Assembly: GCF_026241165.1 (NCBI RefSeq)
Contig: NZ_JAPFQN010000010.1
Span: 1 to 64,000, forward strand
Origin: Mangrovivirga halotolerans
Lineage (GTDB): Bacteria > Bacteroidota > Bacteroidia > Cytophagales > Cyclobacteriaceae
Direction: 5' to 3'
Length of the DNA stretch: 64,000 bases
The translations under genes were made by a program, and so were the position numbers. Shown here one piece after another: positions 53,205 through 62,361 of the stretch (its first letter is position 1; every line of letters begins with the position of its first letter). The notes below the pieces were generated by a model. The model searched no databases. It saw only the letters and a program-made list of their open reading frames with translations, and was not told the DNA's origin.

Positions 53205-53260
53205 CCCGGTTATTGAAAGTAGCTTATTTATTATTTAAATCAAATATTTTATTGGATTAG
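53205..53260 (-). promoter_or_regulatory. conserved promoter-like module, copy 11 (minimal)
   Basis: Minus-strand TTTG (53241-53244) and TACTTTCA (53214-53221) are 19 nt apart, with AGCTTATTTA and TCAAATATTTTA flanks shared with copies 1 and 5. It points at the esterase gene starting at 53125. Confidence 0.45.
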
Positions 53261-53386
53261 TTATATTAAATAAACATATATATTCAATATAGGATCGTTT
53301 TGGAAATGCGTGAGCTTTTTTATGGAGCTACTTTTTCGATTTAATTATCTTTCTCACAGATATTCTCTACTCGCTTTTTTTATTAA

Positions 53387-55867
53387 TTAATAGGTCTGTA
53401 AACTATCTTTTTTGAAAAATTCAATCCATAATGTAGAAGTTAAACTTACCATTATAATTACAATCAATTCGTGAAATGATAGTGGGTTTATGATGAATAT
53501 TTCATTTAAAAATGGGATGTAGTTTATCGCAATCATAAATAATACTGAGGTCCCAATAATTATTGGGATTAAATGGTTTTTTAATTTGATGGTTTTAAAA
53601 ATATTTTCAGTAAAGGAGCGATTGCCCAGTGTCAGGAAAATATTTGAAATAATCAGTGTTCCAAAAACAGTAACCCTGATGCCTTCATCACTTTCCCCTG
53701 TTGTTTTAGCCCAATATCCTGTTGCTAAACATCCCAATGTAATAATGATTCCTTGTAAGATAGTGATCCAAAGTTCTGTTCGTTGTAAAAGTGAATTCCC
53801 GGAGTTTTTAAGTGGTGTGATCAAATTCTTTTGCTGTATAGGTTCATTTTCATAAATAATTGAACAAGTAGGTCCCATAATTAATTCTAGAAAAATTACA
53901 TGGATAGGTGTAAATAACATGACAGGAAGCCAGGTTAAAAAGATAGGGAGAGTAACGAGAAGAATGATCGGAATATGAATTGAGATAATGTATCGAAATG
54001 CTTTTTTAAGGTTTTCATTAATTCTTCTGCCCAGGAAAATAGCATCCATCATTTTATCGAGGTTATCATTTGTCAGGACCAGATCTGCAGCTTCTTTTGC
54101 AACTTCAGTGCCTCTTTTTCCCATTGATATACCAATATGGGCTGCTTTTAATGCTGGCGCATCATTTACACCATCTCCCGTCATAGCCACAGTGTCTCCA
54201 TTACTTTTAATTGCAGCAATGATTTTTAATTTTTGTCCGGGTGATATTCTGGCAAAAATATCACAGGTTGAAACAGCCTGTTTAAGCTCATTTTTATTCA
54301 TTTGTTGAATTTCGTCCCCGGAAATTATGTGGCTATGATTTATACCGGTTTTTTGTGCAATAGCCATTGCTGTTTCGGGGTAATCACCAGTAATCATCAC
54401 TACCCGGACTCCTGCCTGGTAGAAATTCTTAATTAGCTCAGGTATGTGCTTATCAGGTGGATCATGGAAGGTAATTAGTCCAAGAAATTGAAAAGTGATT
54501 TCTTCTTGGTTTTCGGGTAACTGTTCTTTATCCCAATGTCCTTTAGCTACACCCAGTACTCTATATCCTTTTTTTGCATACTCCTGGCCTTTGGCTAATG
54601 CAATATTAGCATCTGAGGCGTTTAAATTACATATTCTTACAATACTTTCTAAAGCCCCTTTACAGGCTAAAATTCTATCTCCTTTTTGATTACCAAAGAT
54701 ATGTGTCATTACCGGAGGCTTTCCTGAAAGAGGAAATTCCTTAATTATTTTATATTCAGTTCTTAGATCATTTGTGTTGTTTTTATCAAATATTTCATGA
54801 ATGGATTTCTCCATTGGATCAAAAGGCGATTCTTCACTCGCCCACATGGCATACTCTAAAACTTCTGAAGCCTGGTTCTGATTATCATAGTTGATTTCGC
54901 GATTTGTTTGAAAGTCAAAAACATGAGTGACTTTCATCAGGTTTTGTGTTAAAGTCCCGGTTTTGTCCAGGCAAATAACTGTTGCTGAACCCAATGTTTC
55001 TACAGTTCGGGGACTTTTAGCTATGATTCCAACTTTTAGTAATCGATATGCGCCCAATGCCATAAAGGTAGATAGTGCTACTTGCAATTCCTCTGGTAAT
55101 ACGGACATAGCCATAGTTAACCCATGCAAAAGACCATGTAGTAAGCTGCCACTTTCCCAGGTATGATAGCCCCAGACAAATAAAAATGCAATAGCACCTA
55201 TAATCACCATTCTCTTGACGAAATGATGGACTTTTTCTTGTAAAGGAGATTTAGTCTGGCTGGTTTCTTTTACCAGGTAACCAATACCTGCCAGGGTTGT
55301 TTTTTTTCCTACTGCTGTAACTCTCGCATAGCAATAGCCGCCGACAACCATTGTGCCTTGTATCAGCATTTCCCCTGATTGCTTATTAATCGAAGCAGAC
55401 TCGCCTGTCATGATTGCTTCATTTACTGAAAAATCATAAGATGATATTACTTTCGCATCTGCTGGAATGATAGTTCCTTCTTCACAAATAATTATATCTC
55501 TGGTAACTATTTCCCTGGTCGGTAATATAACGACCTCATCTTCCCTTAAGACTTTGGCTTTAGAGGAGGTTAGCTTGCTTAAGGCTTTTACCGCTTTTTG
55601 ACTTTTAAAATTTTGAAATATGTCAATGCCTGTAACAAAGAAAATAGCTGCAAGCATTGTAAAAGCTTCTGATAGCTCACCAAATATAAAATAAATTGTA
55701 CAGGCAGCTAATAACAAAATTAGCATTGGTTCAGTGATAATCGAAAAGATAATCTTTTGTAAAATCCCCTCTTTTTCAATGCTCTCATTTGCCCCGTTAA
55801 GTGATCTTTGTTCTGCCACTTGATCTGGGGAAAGTCCTGAAATATTTGTAGTGTATTTTTTTATCAA
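53387..55867 (-). CDS. cation-translocating P-type ATPase (calcium type)
   Basis: This 826-residue type II P-ATPase has an N-terminal cation ATPase domain (LSPDQVAEQRSLNGANE), actuator TGESASI, M4 motif SVLPEELQVA, phosphorylation site ICLDKTGTLTQ, nucleotide domain KGALESIVRICN and hinge MTGDGVNDAPALKAAHIGI. Six C-terminal helices follow. VLPEEL is typical of SERCA/PMCA-like bacterial calcium pumps, which export Ca2+ from the cytosol. No heavy-metal-binding N-terminal domain is present. It is solitary. Confidence 0.92.
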   Translation of the reverse strand: MIKKYTTNISGLSPDQVAEQRSLNGANESIEKEGILQKIIFSIITEPMLILLLAACTIYFIFGELSEAFTMLAAIFFVTGIDIFQNFKSQKAVKALSKLTSSKAKVLREDEVVILPTREIVTRDIIICEEGTIIPADAKVISSYDFSVNEAIMTGESASINKQSGEMLIQGTMVVGGYCYARVTAVGKKTTLAGIGYLVKETSQTKSPLQEKVHHFVKRMVIIGAIAFLFVWGYHTWESGSLLHGLLHGLTMAMSVLPEELQVALSTFMALGAYRLLKVGIIAKSPRTVETLGSATVICLDKTGTLTQNLMKVTHVFDFQTNREINYDNQNQASEVLEYAMWASEESPFDPMEKSIHEIFDKNNTNDLRTEYKIIKEFPLSGKPPVMTHIFGNQKGDRILACKGALESIVRICNLNASDANIALAKGQEYAKKGYRVLGVAKGHWDKEQLPENQEEITFQFLGLITFHDPPDKHIPELIKNFYQAGVRVVMITGDYPETAMAIAQKTGINHSHIISGDEIQQMNKNELKQAVSTCDIFARISPGQKLKIIAAIKSNGDTVAMTGDGVNDAPALKAAHIGISMGKRGTEVAKEAADLVLTNDNLDKMMDAIFLGRRINENLKKAFRYIISIHIPIILLVTLPIFLTWLPVMLFTPIHVIFLELIMGPTCSIIYENEPIQQKNLITPLKNSGNSLLQRTELWITILQGIIITLGCLATGYWAKTTGESDEGIRVTVFGTLIISNIFLTLGNRSFTENIFKTIKLKNHLIPIIIGTSVLFMIAINYIPFLNEIFIINPLSFHELIVIIMVSLTSTLWIEFFKKDSLQTY

Positions 55868-56312
55868 AATTGATTAATCTATCCTGGTATTAAGTTATTA
55901 GATTTTGAGTTTATCTGCTAATAAGAATAATTTAGGATTTTTGAATTCAGTATTTCTAATCTGAATTTTTATAGATAGAATTAATATGGTTATAAGTTTT
56001 ATTCCTTCTTTTTCTAGAACTGTTAATTGAAAGCGGCTTGGGATTTGACTGGTATGATTCCTGATTTTAATTAGGCAAATGTCTTTGAAATGTTTCTAGA
56101 CTTGAATAGATATTGCCCTATTTTTATTTAAATCCCTCTTTGGTGAAGTGCTGGCTGTTAAATAATAGAAAACGCCTTTAGTTTCACCATTCAGCATAAG
56201 TGTAATAATATCTGGTTCACCGTAAGTTCCTGTATTATATTTTCAATGAACGAAATATGCCTTTTGATTTAAAAAAGTAACAAAAATATAAATAGAATTT
56301 CTTTAATATTCT
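55868..56312. other. intergenic region with a gene relic
   Basis: On the minus strand 56242-56096 is an open frame of 49 codons without a start. It reads GTYGEPDIITLMLNGETKG then VFYYLTASTSPKRDLNKNR and stops at TAG. The composition is protein-like, so it may be the 3' end of a lost gene. No family is recognised. Nothing else was seen. Confidence 0.25.
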
Positions 56313-56696
56313 TTATACAGTTTTATTCAATAACCGGTCTATTGGTATTTTTGAATAGATAGCAACAATTCCTGTAATAAGGAATAAAAGTGTTTTGTAC
56401 GGTGTATATGAGATGCCCTGACCCCAGTAGAGTATATAACTTACAGTGAATAAAATCATTATTCCATGCAACCATCTTCGGTTTAACAATTTAAGAACCA
56501 CATTCATAATTAGCATAGCTGTTCCGAAGAGTATAATTGAAAATTTTATAAACGCTGCAAACCCAACTGTTTCTGCAATAGTCATTGATGATGGATTGTG
56601 AATCACCATCCCTAGTATCCAGCCCATAGCGAATAATAGAATGTATATAGTAGTCTGAAGTACGGTAGCTATTATACTTTTAATTATTTCATTCAT
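56313..56696 (-). CDS. small four-helix membrane protein
   Basis: This 127-residue protein has about four helices (ATVLQTTIYILLFAMGWILGMVI, FAAFIKFSIILFGTAMLIMNVVL, WLHGIMILFTVSYILYWG, TLLFLITGIVAIYS). No family is recognised. It is solitary in an AT-rich region with a gene relic downstream. Confidence 0.6.
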   Translation of the reverse strand: MNEIIKSIIATVLQTTIYILLFAMGWILGMVIHNPSSMTIAETVGFAAFIKFSIILFGTAMLIMNVVLKLLNRRWLHGIMILFTVSYILYWGQGISYTPYKTLLFLITGIVAIYSKIPIDRLLNKTV

Positions 56697-56829
56697 TGAA
56701 AATAACTGTGGTAAATCAATTGAGTCTCTTTACTAAATTAGCATAGAATGAATTCATATATTCCGTTTCAGGATATTATAAACGTTTACTTGAAAAGTGG
56801 GAGAAATTTGGATTTTGTCAGTTGGACAA

Positions 56830-57222
56830 TTAAGCTCCAACATTGCTCATTCTTCCTTTTACTTTATGCTTATTAAAAGTGAGGTTCTTACCGGAATTAT
56901 TATTTTTAAACAAAATTATTGCTATCAAAGCAGACACAATGGAAGTGATAATTCCTACTCCGGTACCAATCAAGAAAAACCCAAGGACGAAAGTGACTGC
57001 CATTATTACTAAAAACACGGCAATTCTGTTTTGTACTAATTCTCCAAAACTATAGTCTACAGCTCTTATATCGTCTACTTCGTATGTATTTGTACTATTG
57101 CAGGCCGGACATTTGATTTCGAATTCCTCACCAAATTTCTGGACGATATTTATACGTGTAGAGGCTTTATATGGACTATCGATTTCATTTCTACAATCTT
57201 TACACTTTATTATTAACTTCAT
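56830..57222 (-). CDS. zinc-ribbon membrane protein
   Basis: This 130-residue protein has an N-terminal zinc-ribbon-like domain with two CxxC pairs (CKDC near residue 7 and CPAC near 38). It is followed by two hydrophobic helices (IAVFLVIMAVTFVLGFFLI and GVGIITSIVSALIAIILF) and a short basic tail. The ribbon would be cytosolic. The function is unknown, though small ribbon-plus-membrane proteins often assist other proteins. It is solitary. Confidence 0.65.
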   Translation of the reverse strand: MKLIIKCKDCRNEIDSPYKASTRINIVQKFGEEFEIKCPACNSTNTYEVDDIRAVDYSFGELVQNRIAVFLVIMAVTFVLGFFLIGTGVGIITSIVSALIAIILFKNNNSGKNLTFNKHKVKGRMSNVGA

Positions 57223-57369
57223 TTTTAAGTTATTTTGTTTTGGTTATTATAAAATTCCTTTTTATCAAGACCATGGGTAAGCCAGATGTATGATGAGTAA
57301 ACTGGACAAATCAAAAAATTGGTCTTTGATCAATATTTACTTTTGTTAATACATATTGAATTAGAATTG

Positions 57370-57508
57370 TAACCTTATTATGAGAAGGGACTTCACGGTG
57401 AAAACATTATGGTTAGACCAGCTATTGGAATGCTGAATCTATTTTATCAAAATGAATTGCCCGGTAATACTGTTTCTAACCGAACATTTTCTGTGCAAAC
57501 ATATTAAA
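57370..57508 (+). pseudogene. possible 3' relic of a secreted-protein gene
   Basis: A plus-strand frame without a clear start reads YYEKGLHGENIMVRPAIGM, then LNLFYQNELPGNTVSNRTF, and stops at TAA. The composition looks like coding sequence of an extracellular protein, and it is preceded by an in-frame stop. It may be a C-terminal fragment. Evidence is weak. Confidence 0.25.
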
Positions 57509-57522
57509 TTAGAAGAAAGGAA

Positions 57523-58404
57523 TTACGCGATCTTTTTATTCTTTTTGGGCTTACTAAACCTTTGTATATAACTACAATGCTGGCATAATTCTTCAACCAA
57601 AACACCGTTTAAAAATCCATTTCTCATATTTACGAACCGGTCACTATTAATTATATCGTGGATTGTGGAAGTTTTTAAATTACCCAAATTAATCGATGCC
57701 TTTTGGTCTAAACAACAAGGCACAACGGTTCCATTAGAATGAATGCCTATATGACTGATTGTTCCATGGCAACGGCCTTCTAATCCCTGATGTGGTAATG
57801 AAAATGAAGGCCATTCGAAACGAGAATCAAAATTGAGATAAAGTCTATTCCAGATCCGCTTCGATTTTATTGCCCCCAGTTCAATATTTCTATTGATTGA
57901 TATATCAAATTGAGACTCGATCATGGAAAATATATCTTCATTATCAGAAGCATTACTATTCAGATTCCATAGCCTGAAATTTATATATAGATCAGGCTTC
58001 TCTACATTTGCTGATTTTACAAACTCCAATATTGGTGAAAGATATGATTCAATTTCCCTTTCAGGAAAGTTGTCTTTAAAAGCCTGAAGTGAGAAGTTTA
58101 TCTGACGAATACATTTAGAATTTAAAATGTTATTCTTATGCTTTTTGATTAAAATACCATTGGTAGTCAGGTCGACTTTAGTATTGTACTTATCACAGAT
58201 TTCTAAAATATTTAAAAACTTTGGGTGGGCAAGTGGTTCCCCTAGTAAATGTAAACAGATAACTTCCGTTAGTGGAGCTACCTGTTTTATAATGTCTTCA
58301 AATTCAATCAGATCCATTATTTTTTTATCCATTTCCACTACAGGGCAAAAAGAACACTGCACATTGCAGATATTCGAAATTTCCAGGTAAACTTTTTTAA
58401 ACAT
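57523..58404 (-). CDS. radical SAM/SPASM domain protein
   Basis: This 293-residue protein has the radical SAM cluster motif C13-x3-C17-x2-C20 (NICNVQCSFCP), then LHLLGEPLAHPKFLNIL and DLTTNGILIKKH. The C-terminal part carries a SPASM-like set of cysteines (GRCHG, VVPCCLDQKASINLGNL, EELCQHCSY), which bind extra iron-sulfur clusters. Such enzymes modify peptides or proteins, or act in sugar or cofactor metabolism. No precursor peptide or partner gene was found next to it, so the substrate is unknown. Confidence 0.88.
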   Translation of the reverse strand: MFKKVYLEISNICNVQCSFCPVVEMDKKIMDLIEFEDIIKQVAPLTEVICLHLLGEPLAHPKFLNILEICDKYNTKVDLTTNGILIKKHKNNILNSKCIRQINFSLQAFKDNFPEREIESYLSPILEFVKSANVEKPDLYINFRLWNLNSNASDNEDIFSMIESQFDISINRNIELGAIKSKRIWNRLYLNFDSRFEWPSFSLPHQGLEGRCHGTISHIGIHSNGTVVPCCLDQKASINLGNLKTSTIHDIINSDRFVNMRNGFLNGVLVEELCQHCSYIQRFSKPKKNKKIA

Positions 58405-58555
58405 CCATTTATCAATTATGAATAACTGTAGATCTGATTTTGATTTTCACGCTATTTACGTCTAAATTTCTTAATCATAACAATAATTTTTGTTTTTGAT
58501 TATAAAATATAAAACTGCAATGAATCTTCTGGAATCTGGAAGACAGCATAACAAA

Positions 58556-58591
58556 ACAGGGCCATTAGTTTCTGATACTAAATGGCCCTGT
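58556..58591 (-). terminator. terminator after the decayed lipoprotein gene
   Basis: ACAGGGCCATT pairs with AATGGCCCTGT in a perfect 11-bp stem; AGT/ACT inside can extend it. It lies 25 bp beyond the stop at 58616, between two co-directional genes. Confidence 0.7.
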
Positions 58592-58615
58592 CTGTTATTA
58601 CTTATTAAAAAAACT

Positions 58616-59489
58616 TTATTGAATAATTAAATCCCCGGTGATATTAATTTTTCGGTTAGACATTAAATCTGTTAAGGAGGCTTTTAATTTACAAGGATTA
58701 TTTATTTGATCACCAGTAAAGGTGATATTTATCGGTAACTGGTTATTTTTAAAACCATCAGGATCAACACCCGTTAAACTAAACGTCTCTAAAACATTGG
58801 AACTTCCCATTATTGTCGATAATTTCAATTGATAAAGATGGGAAAGCTTTACCGTCAACTATTTCCAGACCATCTATTCCTTCTAAAGCAAATATAAATT
58901 CGTTAGCAATATTAATTTCATTATTGACTACCACATGGTTTTCGGTTTTATCCCAAAGATAAATTTCAGTGAAAGTAAGTTTCTCCTTTTTTATTTTTAA
59001 TAGTTTATTAGCTTCCATGGTAAAAGGTAATTCATAATTTAACGAACCATCTCCTTTTTTATCCCAGATTTTAACAAGTGCTTTATATGATTCTTCGTTA
59101 TCATGGGGTAATACTGCGGTAAAGTTAGCTTGAAGTTGCAGTGGTGATAACTCTGTTCCATCTTCCAGATTTGCTAATAGGTCATCATTCTGTAGAACTG
59201 TATCCTTATCATTCTTAACAATATATAAAGATAAACCAGGATATGATTTACCATTTTCATTTTTCAGGCCTGTGATGTTATTAAATATAAATTTAACCTT
59301 CTCACCATTTATAAACTTGTTCCTGTTTTCAATTACTCCATTAATTTCTATAATAATTTCATCTGAACTTAATCCATCTCCTCTTGTATAGGCACCAGTG
59401 TTCAAATCTTTATTGGTTTATTGGTTAAATTCACAGGCAAATAAGGCTAATGTAACTAAAAAGCATTCAAATAATTTTACTCTTTTCAT
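58616..59489 (-). pseudogene. decayed lipoprotein gene (in-frame stop plus frameshift)
   Basis: An ATG at 59489 starts a good lipoprotein signal (MKRVKLFECFLVTLALFAC, then EFNQ), which hits a TAA four codons after the Cys. The same frame continues as TNKDLNTGAYTRGDGL for about 200 codons to IEIIDNNGKFQCF. Near 58795-58800 the frame shifts in AATGGGAAGTTCC and the neighbouring frame continues as GSSNVLETFSLTGVDPDG to a stop at 58616. Joined, this is one beta-rich protein of about 285 residues. At least two lesions suggest a pseudogene. Recoding or sequencing error is possible. Confidence 0.7.
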
Positions 59490-59763
59490 TTTTGTTGTGG
59501 TAATTGAAAAGGCTATTTTAAATCTCATTTAGCCTTTATTGTTTTGGTTAATATTAAAAAGTTTTTCGATTCCCGGAATATATAAAGCTCATCATGATAT
59601 GCTGAATAAGTTATTATTTGTTCCCAGATAAAATGCGAAAATAATTCTTTTTAATTTAAAATCAAATCTTGATTTAATGCTATGTGTTGTGTGTTTTAAT
59701 TAAAAGATTTATAGTACAATTTAATGCAACTTGAAACTAAGGATATGGAATTGATTGAGAATT

Positions 59764-59850
59764 TCACTTCAGCCTGGCATACAATAACAACACCCGATCT
59801 TTAAAATTACCCATGAAATCAAGAATTGGATTAATTGAACATGTAGCTTA
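59764..59850 (-). pseudogene. C-terminal relic of a paralog of the 61202-62359 barrel protein
   Basis: The minus strand reads SINPILDFMGNFKDRVL then LLYARLK and a TGA. The neighbouring barrel gene ends YSIKPNLDLDV...GKFKAQAKLLYARLKWSF. The shared spacing of YSI-P-LD, G-FK and LLYARLK shows a duplicated 3' end with an internal deletion. No more of the paralog was recognised in 59490-59961. Confidence 0.5.
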
Positions 59851-59961
59851 AAACCAAGGTATAGTTAGTTCTTTTCACCGGATGATGTCAAATTTTGTAT
59901 GGTAATTGAATTAGACAAGATATTTTAACTGATTATTATTTTGTTACAAAACAGGCTGGAG

Positions 59962-60462
59962 TTAAAAGTACCCTAAAACAAACAGAGTATATATAAACAA
60001 TAGGGTGTTTACTATAAAGAAACTTACAGTTTGTTCTCTGTTATTAATAAAAAACAATCCTGTAATTGCACAGGCGTAAAAAATCACCGGTATATAAGCC
60101 AGAATGTTTAAAATTTTCCATCGGGCAGGCAATTCATATTCCTTACTATCAAGTTTAATATAACCCGTTTTGACTTGTCTTAAGACAGGCGTTATTGATA
60201 GTCTTATTGAATCAGCCTCCCAATATTTAAATTTTTGAAAGGCCTGAATCATATAATTGTAATTCTCAGTTTTTAAATAGCGATAATTTGTTTTTGTTTT
60301 TCCTCTTCCGGTAAATCTACCGTAATGTGAATAAGCTTCTCTTTTAGTATAATTGAGTTTCTCAGTCTTTTCGGGGCCCGGTAGTATATAGAAATCCACA
60401 ATTATAATAATTGCTAATATTCCAAAAAATATATTGATTCTCTTTAGAGTTTTAAAAATCAT
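59962..60462 (-). CDS. small membrane protein of unknown function
   Basis: This 166-residue protein has one N-terminal helix (IFFGILAIIIIVDFYILPG), a polar domain of about 80 residues with many Tyr and Lys (YTKREAYSHYGRFTGRGKTKTNYRY), and two C-terminal helices (ILAYIPVIFYACAITGLFFI and VSFFIVNTLLFIYTLFVLGYF). No family is recognised. It is followed upstream by another small membrane protein gene in the same direction. Confidence 0.55.
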   Translation of the reverse strand: MIFKTLKRINIFFGILAIIIIVDFYILPGPEKTEKLNYTKREAYSHYGRFTGRGKTKTNYRYLKTENYNYMIQAFQKFKYWEADSIRLSITPVLRQVKTGYIKLDSKEYELPARWKILNILAYIPVIFYACAITGLFFINNREQTVSFFIVNTLLFIYTLFVLGYF

Positions 60463-60561
60463 TGGTAAAAAGTTGTTAGTCTACCATTTTAGCTCAAATT
60501 TATATTGTTCTAGCCTTAAAATAGCAATAGTTTACAGCAGGTAGATATTGGTGCTTGATGC

Positions 60562-61038
60562 TTAAATGGGATTGGGTGAATTTTTTAGTTTCGGTAGAAT
60601 TTGTTGTAGTTGGTGGTGATTGCGAATTCCAAAAGTAAAAGTAAATCCATATTTATCTTTTAATTGGAGCGCGAAGCCATTGTAATCAGTTAAATAAGCT
60701 TTTTCATTCTTGTAAGTTAAAAATCTTCTTCCTACCCCCTTATAATCCTGAATTGCATTATATTCTTTAATTTCATAATCATAACATCCTTCAAGTTTTA
60801 ATTCTCTCCAATAAAAATGATAAGGTGTGAATTTGTATTTAATTGAATTCTCAAAAATAATAATTTTTAAACGCATAGTTACCAGGATAAATAGTAATCC
60901 GATATCTAGCGGTATAAGAATAATGATGGAAGTAAAATATTGGTATAAAAAAAAGGTGTTACACAATATTAAAAATACTATAAGTATTAAAATATCCGTA
61001 TAAGGTCTCTTTATTTCCTGAAAAAGAACTTTTTTCAT
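60562..61038 (-). CDS. small membrane protein with PH-like domain features
   Basis: This 158-residue protein has two adjacent helices (DILILIVFLILCNTFFLYQYF and SIIILIPLDIGLLFILVTM) followed by a strand-rich domain. That domain (FTPYHFYWRELKLEGCYDYEIKEYNAIQDYKGVGRRF, then FTFGIRNHHQLQQIL) resembles bacterial PH-like domains. This reading is tentative. It may be co-transcribed with the 59962-60462 gene (99-bp gap). Confidence 0.55.
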   Translation of the reverse strand: MKKVLFQEIKRPYTDILILIVFLILCNTFFLYQYFTSIIILIPLDIGLLFILVTMRLKIIIFENSIKYKFTPYHFYWRELKLEGCYDYEIKEYNAIQDYKGVGRRFLTYKNEKAYLTDYNGFALQLKDKYGFTFTFGIRNHHQLQQILPKLKNSPNPI

Positions 61039-61201
61039 TATATAGTTTTATTTAAGAGGAGGGATAAGAATTGCTAGGTCATTAAAAATTCTATCCGGAT
61101 CTCGTGAAATTCAGTAATTAATAATATTCCTTTATAGCTAAAATGTTATGAATTTAACCGCAATTTATATTATATACTAAGAATTGAACTTTTGTAACCA
61201 A

Positions 61202-62359
61202 CTAAAAGCTCCACTTAAGTCTGGCATACAATAATTTCGCTTGAGCTTTAAATTTACCAGTGTAATCATCAAAGAAAAACTGCCCGATGACATCAAGATC
61301 CAGATTTGGCTTAATCGAATAAGTAGCTGTCGGATTGATAAATATCGCCTGGGTAGAAGGGTAGTATATCGTGGCTAATCCCCCGGTAACCAGCGGATGA
61401 AAATTATAGGATGTCTGAACGAGTATAGAATGGGTGAGCGGAGATAAATTTCTGGCAGTAAGTCGCTGAGTTATATCAAATATTGGAATTGCAGTAACCA
61501 GGGTATCACTACCATCCGAGTTATAAAGGTAGGATCCATGAAGATATAAAGAGCTTTCAAAACTGTAATCAACAGATATAGAAGCCAGTAAGGCGTTAGA
61601 AAACTCATCTTTATCAGTATAAGGTTTAAAATAGCTGACTTCCCCTTTAAAGCCGGCATCACCTAAATTACCTGCCCACCCAACTCCTGCAGTCAGGTCT
61701 TGTCTGGCTTTCCCTGTAAAAACCTGGAAGTCATACCCCTTTTTATTGAATTTATACATGCCAGCTATGACCATTTCATCAAAGTCATTATTCGCAGTAA
61801 CAGCGAATTCGATACTTGAAGCAAATCCAAGGTATTTCCTGATTCGAAGTGCATCACTACCCGGGCGCTCTTCATAATCAAAATCAAAAAAGGAATAGGA
61901 ATTAAATATATCGTTAGGATTCCATACCAGGTTTACCCCCCAGTTTATGCGCTGCCTTCCTGCCCGTACTTCCCACTTTTCGTTATACCATTCTACATAA
62001 GCCCGGTCGATCATTGTGTGAAACAACCATGACTTATTTTTTGGTCCGTAAAAAGACAGATCGAAATAATCGTTGTTTCGATCCACAAATTCTCCATAGT
62101 TGGGTATTGCTTTAACCAGGTCACCATAAAAGAGTCTGTTACGTACTTCCAATTGGAAATGCCATTGCTCATTGGGATACCAGTCAAAATTGAGTCTGTT
62201 GTGGATGAGGTTATCAATCAATGTGGAATCATCAGCGAAGTTGACAGTTACCAGGTCTTTTATATAACCTGACAGGGTCCAGTTTTTAGGTTTGTCTTCT
62301 TGTGCCTCAATTGAAAGTATAGATAATGCCCATAATATAGTAAACCAAAACAAACGCAT
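61202..62359 (-). CDS. outer-membrane beta-barrel protein
   Basis: This 385-residue protein has a signal peptide (MRLFWFTILWALSILSIEAQ). The mature part has alternating aromatic strands throughout (WHFQLEVRNRLFYGDL, WEVRAGRQRINWGVNLVWNP) and ends with YARLKWSF, a classic terminal aromatic signal for BAM insertion. It resembles DUF1302/alginate-export-like porins by the GRQRINWG motif. It lies 2 bp downstream of the LolD-like ATPase gene, so the ABC transporter and this barrel probably work as one envelope-spanning system. Confidence 0.8.
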   Translation of the reverse strand: MRLFWFTILWALSILSIEAQEDKPKNWTLSGYIKDLVTVNFADDSTLIDNLIHNRLNFDWYPNEQWHFQLEVRNRLFYGDLVKAIPNYGEFVDRNNDYFDLSFYGPKNKSWLFHTMIDRAYVEWYNEKWEVRAGRQRINWGVNLVWNPNDIFNSYSFFDFDYEERPGSDALRIRKYLGFASSIEFAVTANNDFDEMVIAGMYKFNKKGYDFQVFTGKARQDLTAGVGWAGNLGDAGFKGEVSYFKPYTDKDEFSNALLASISVDYSFESSLYLHGSYLYNSDGSDTLVTAIPIFDITQRLTARNLSPLTHSILVQTSYNFHPLVTGGLATIYYPSTQAIFINPTATYSIKPNLDLDVIGQFFFDDYTGKFKAQAKLLYARLKWSF

Positions 62360-62361
62360 GG

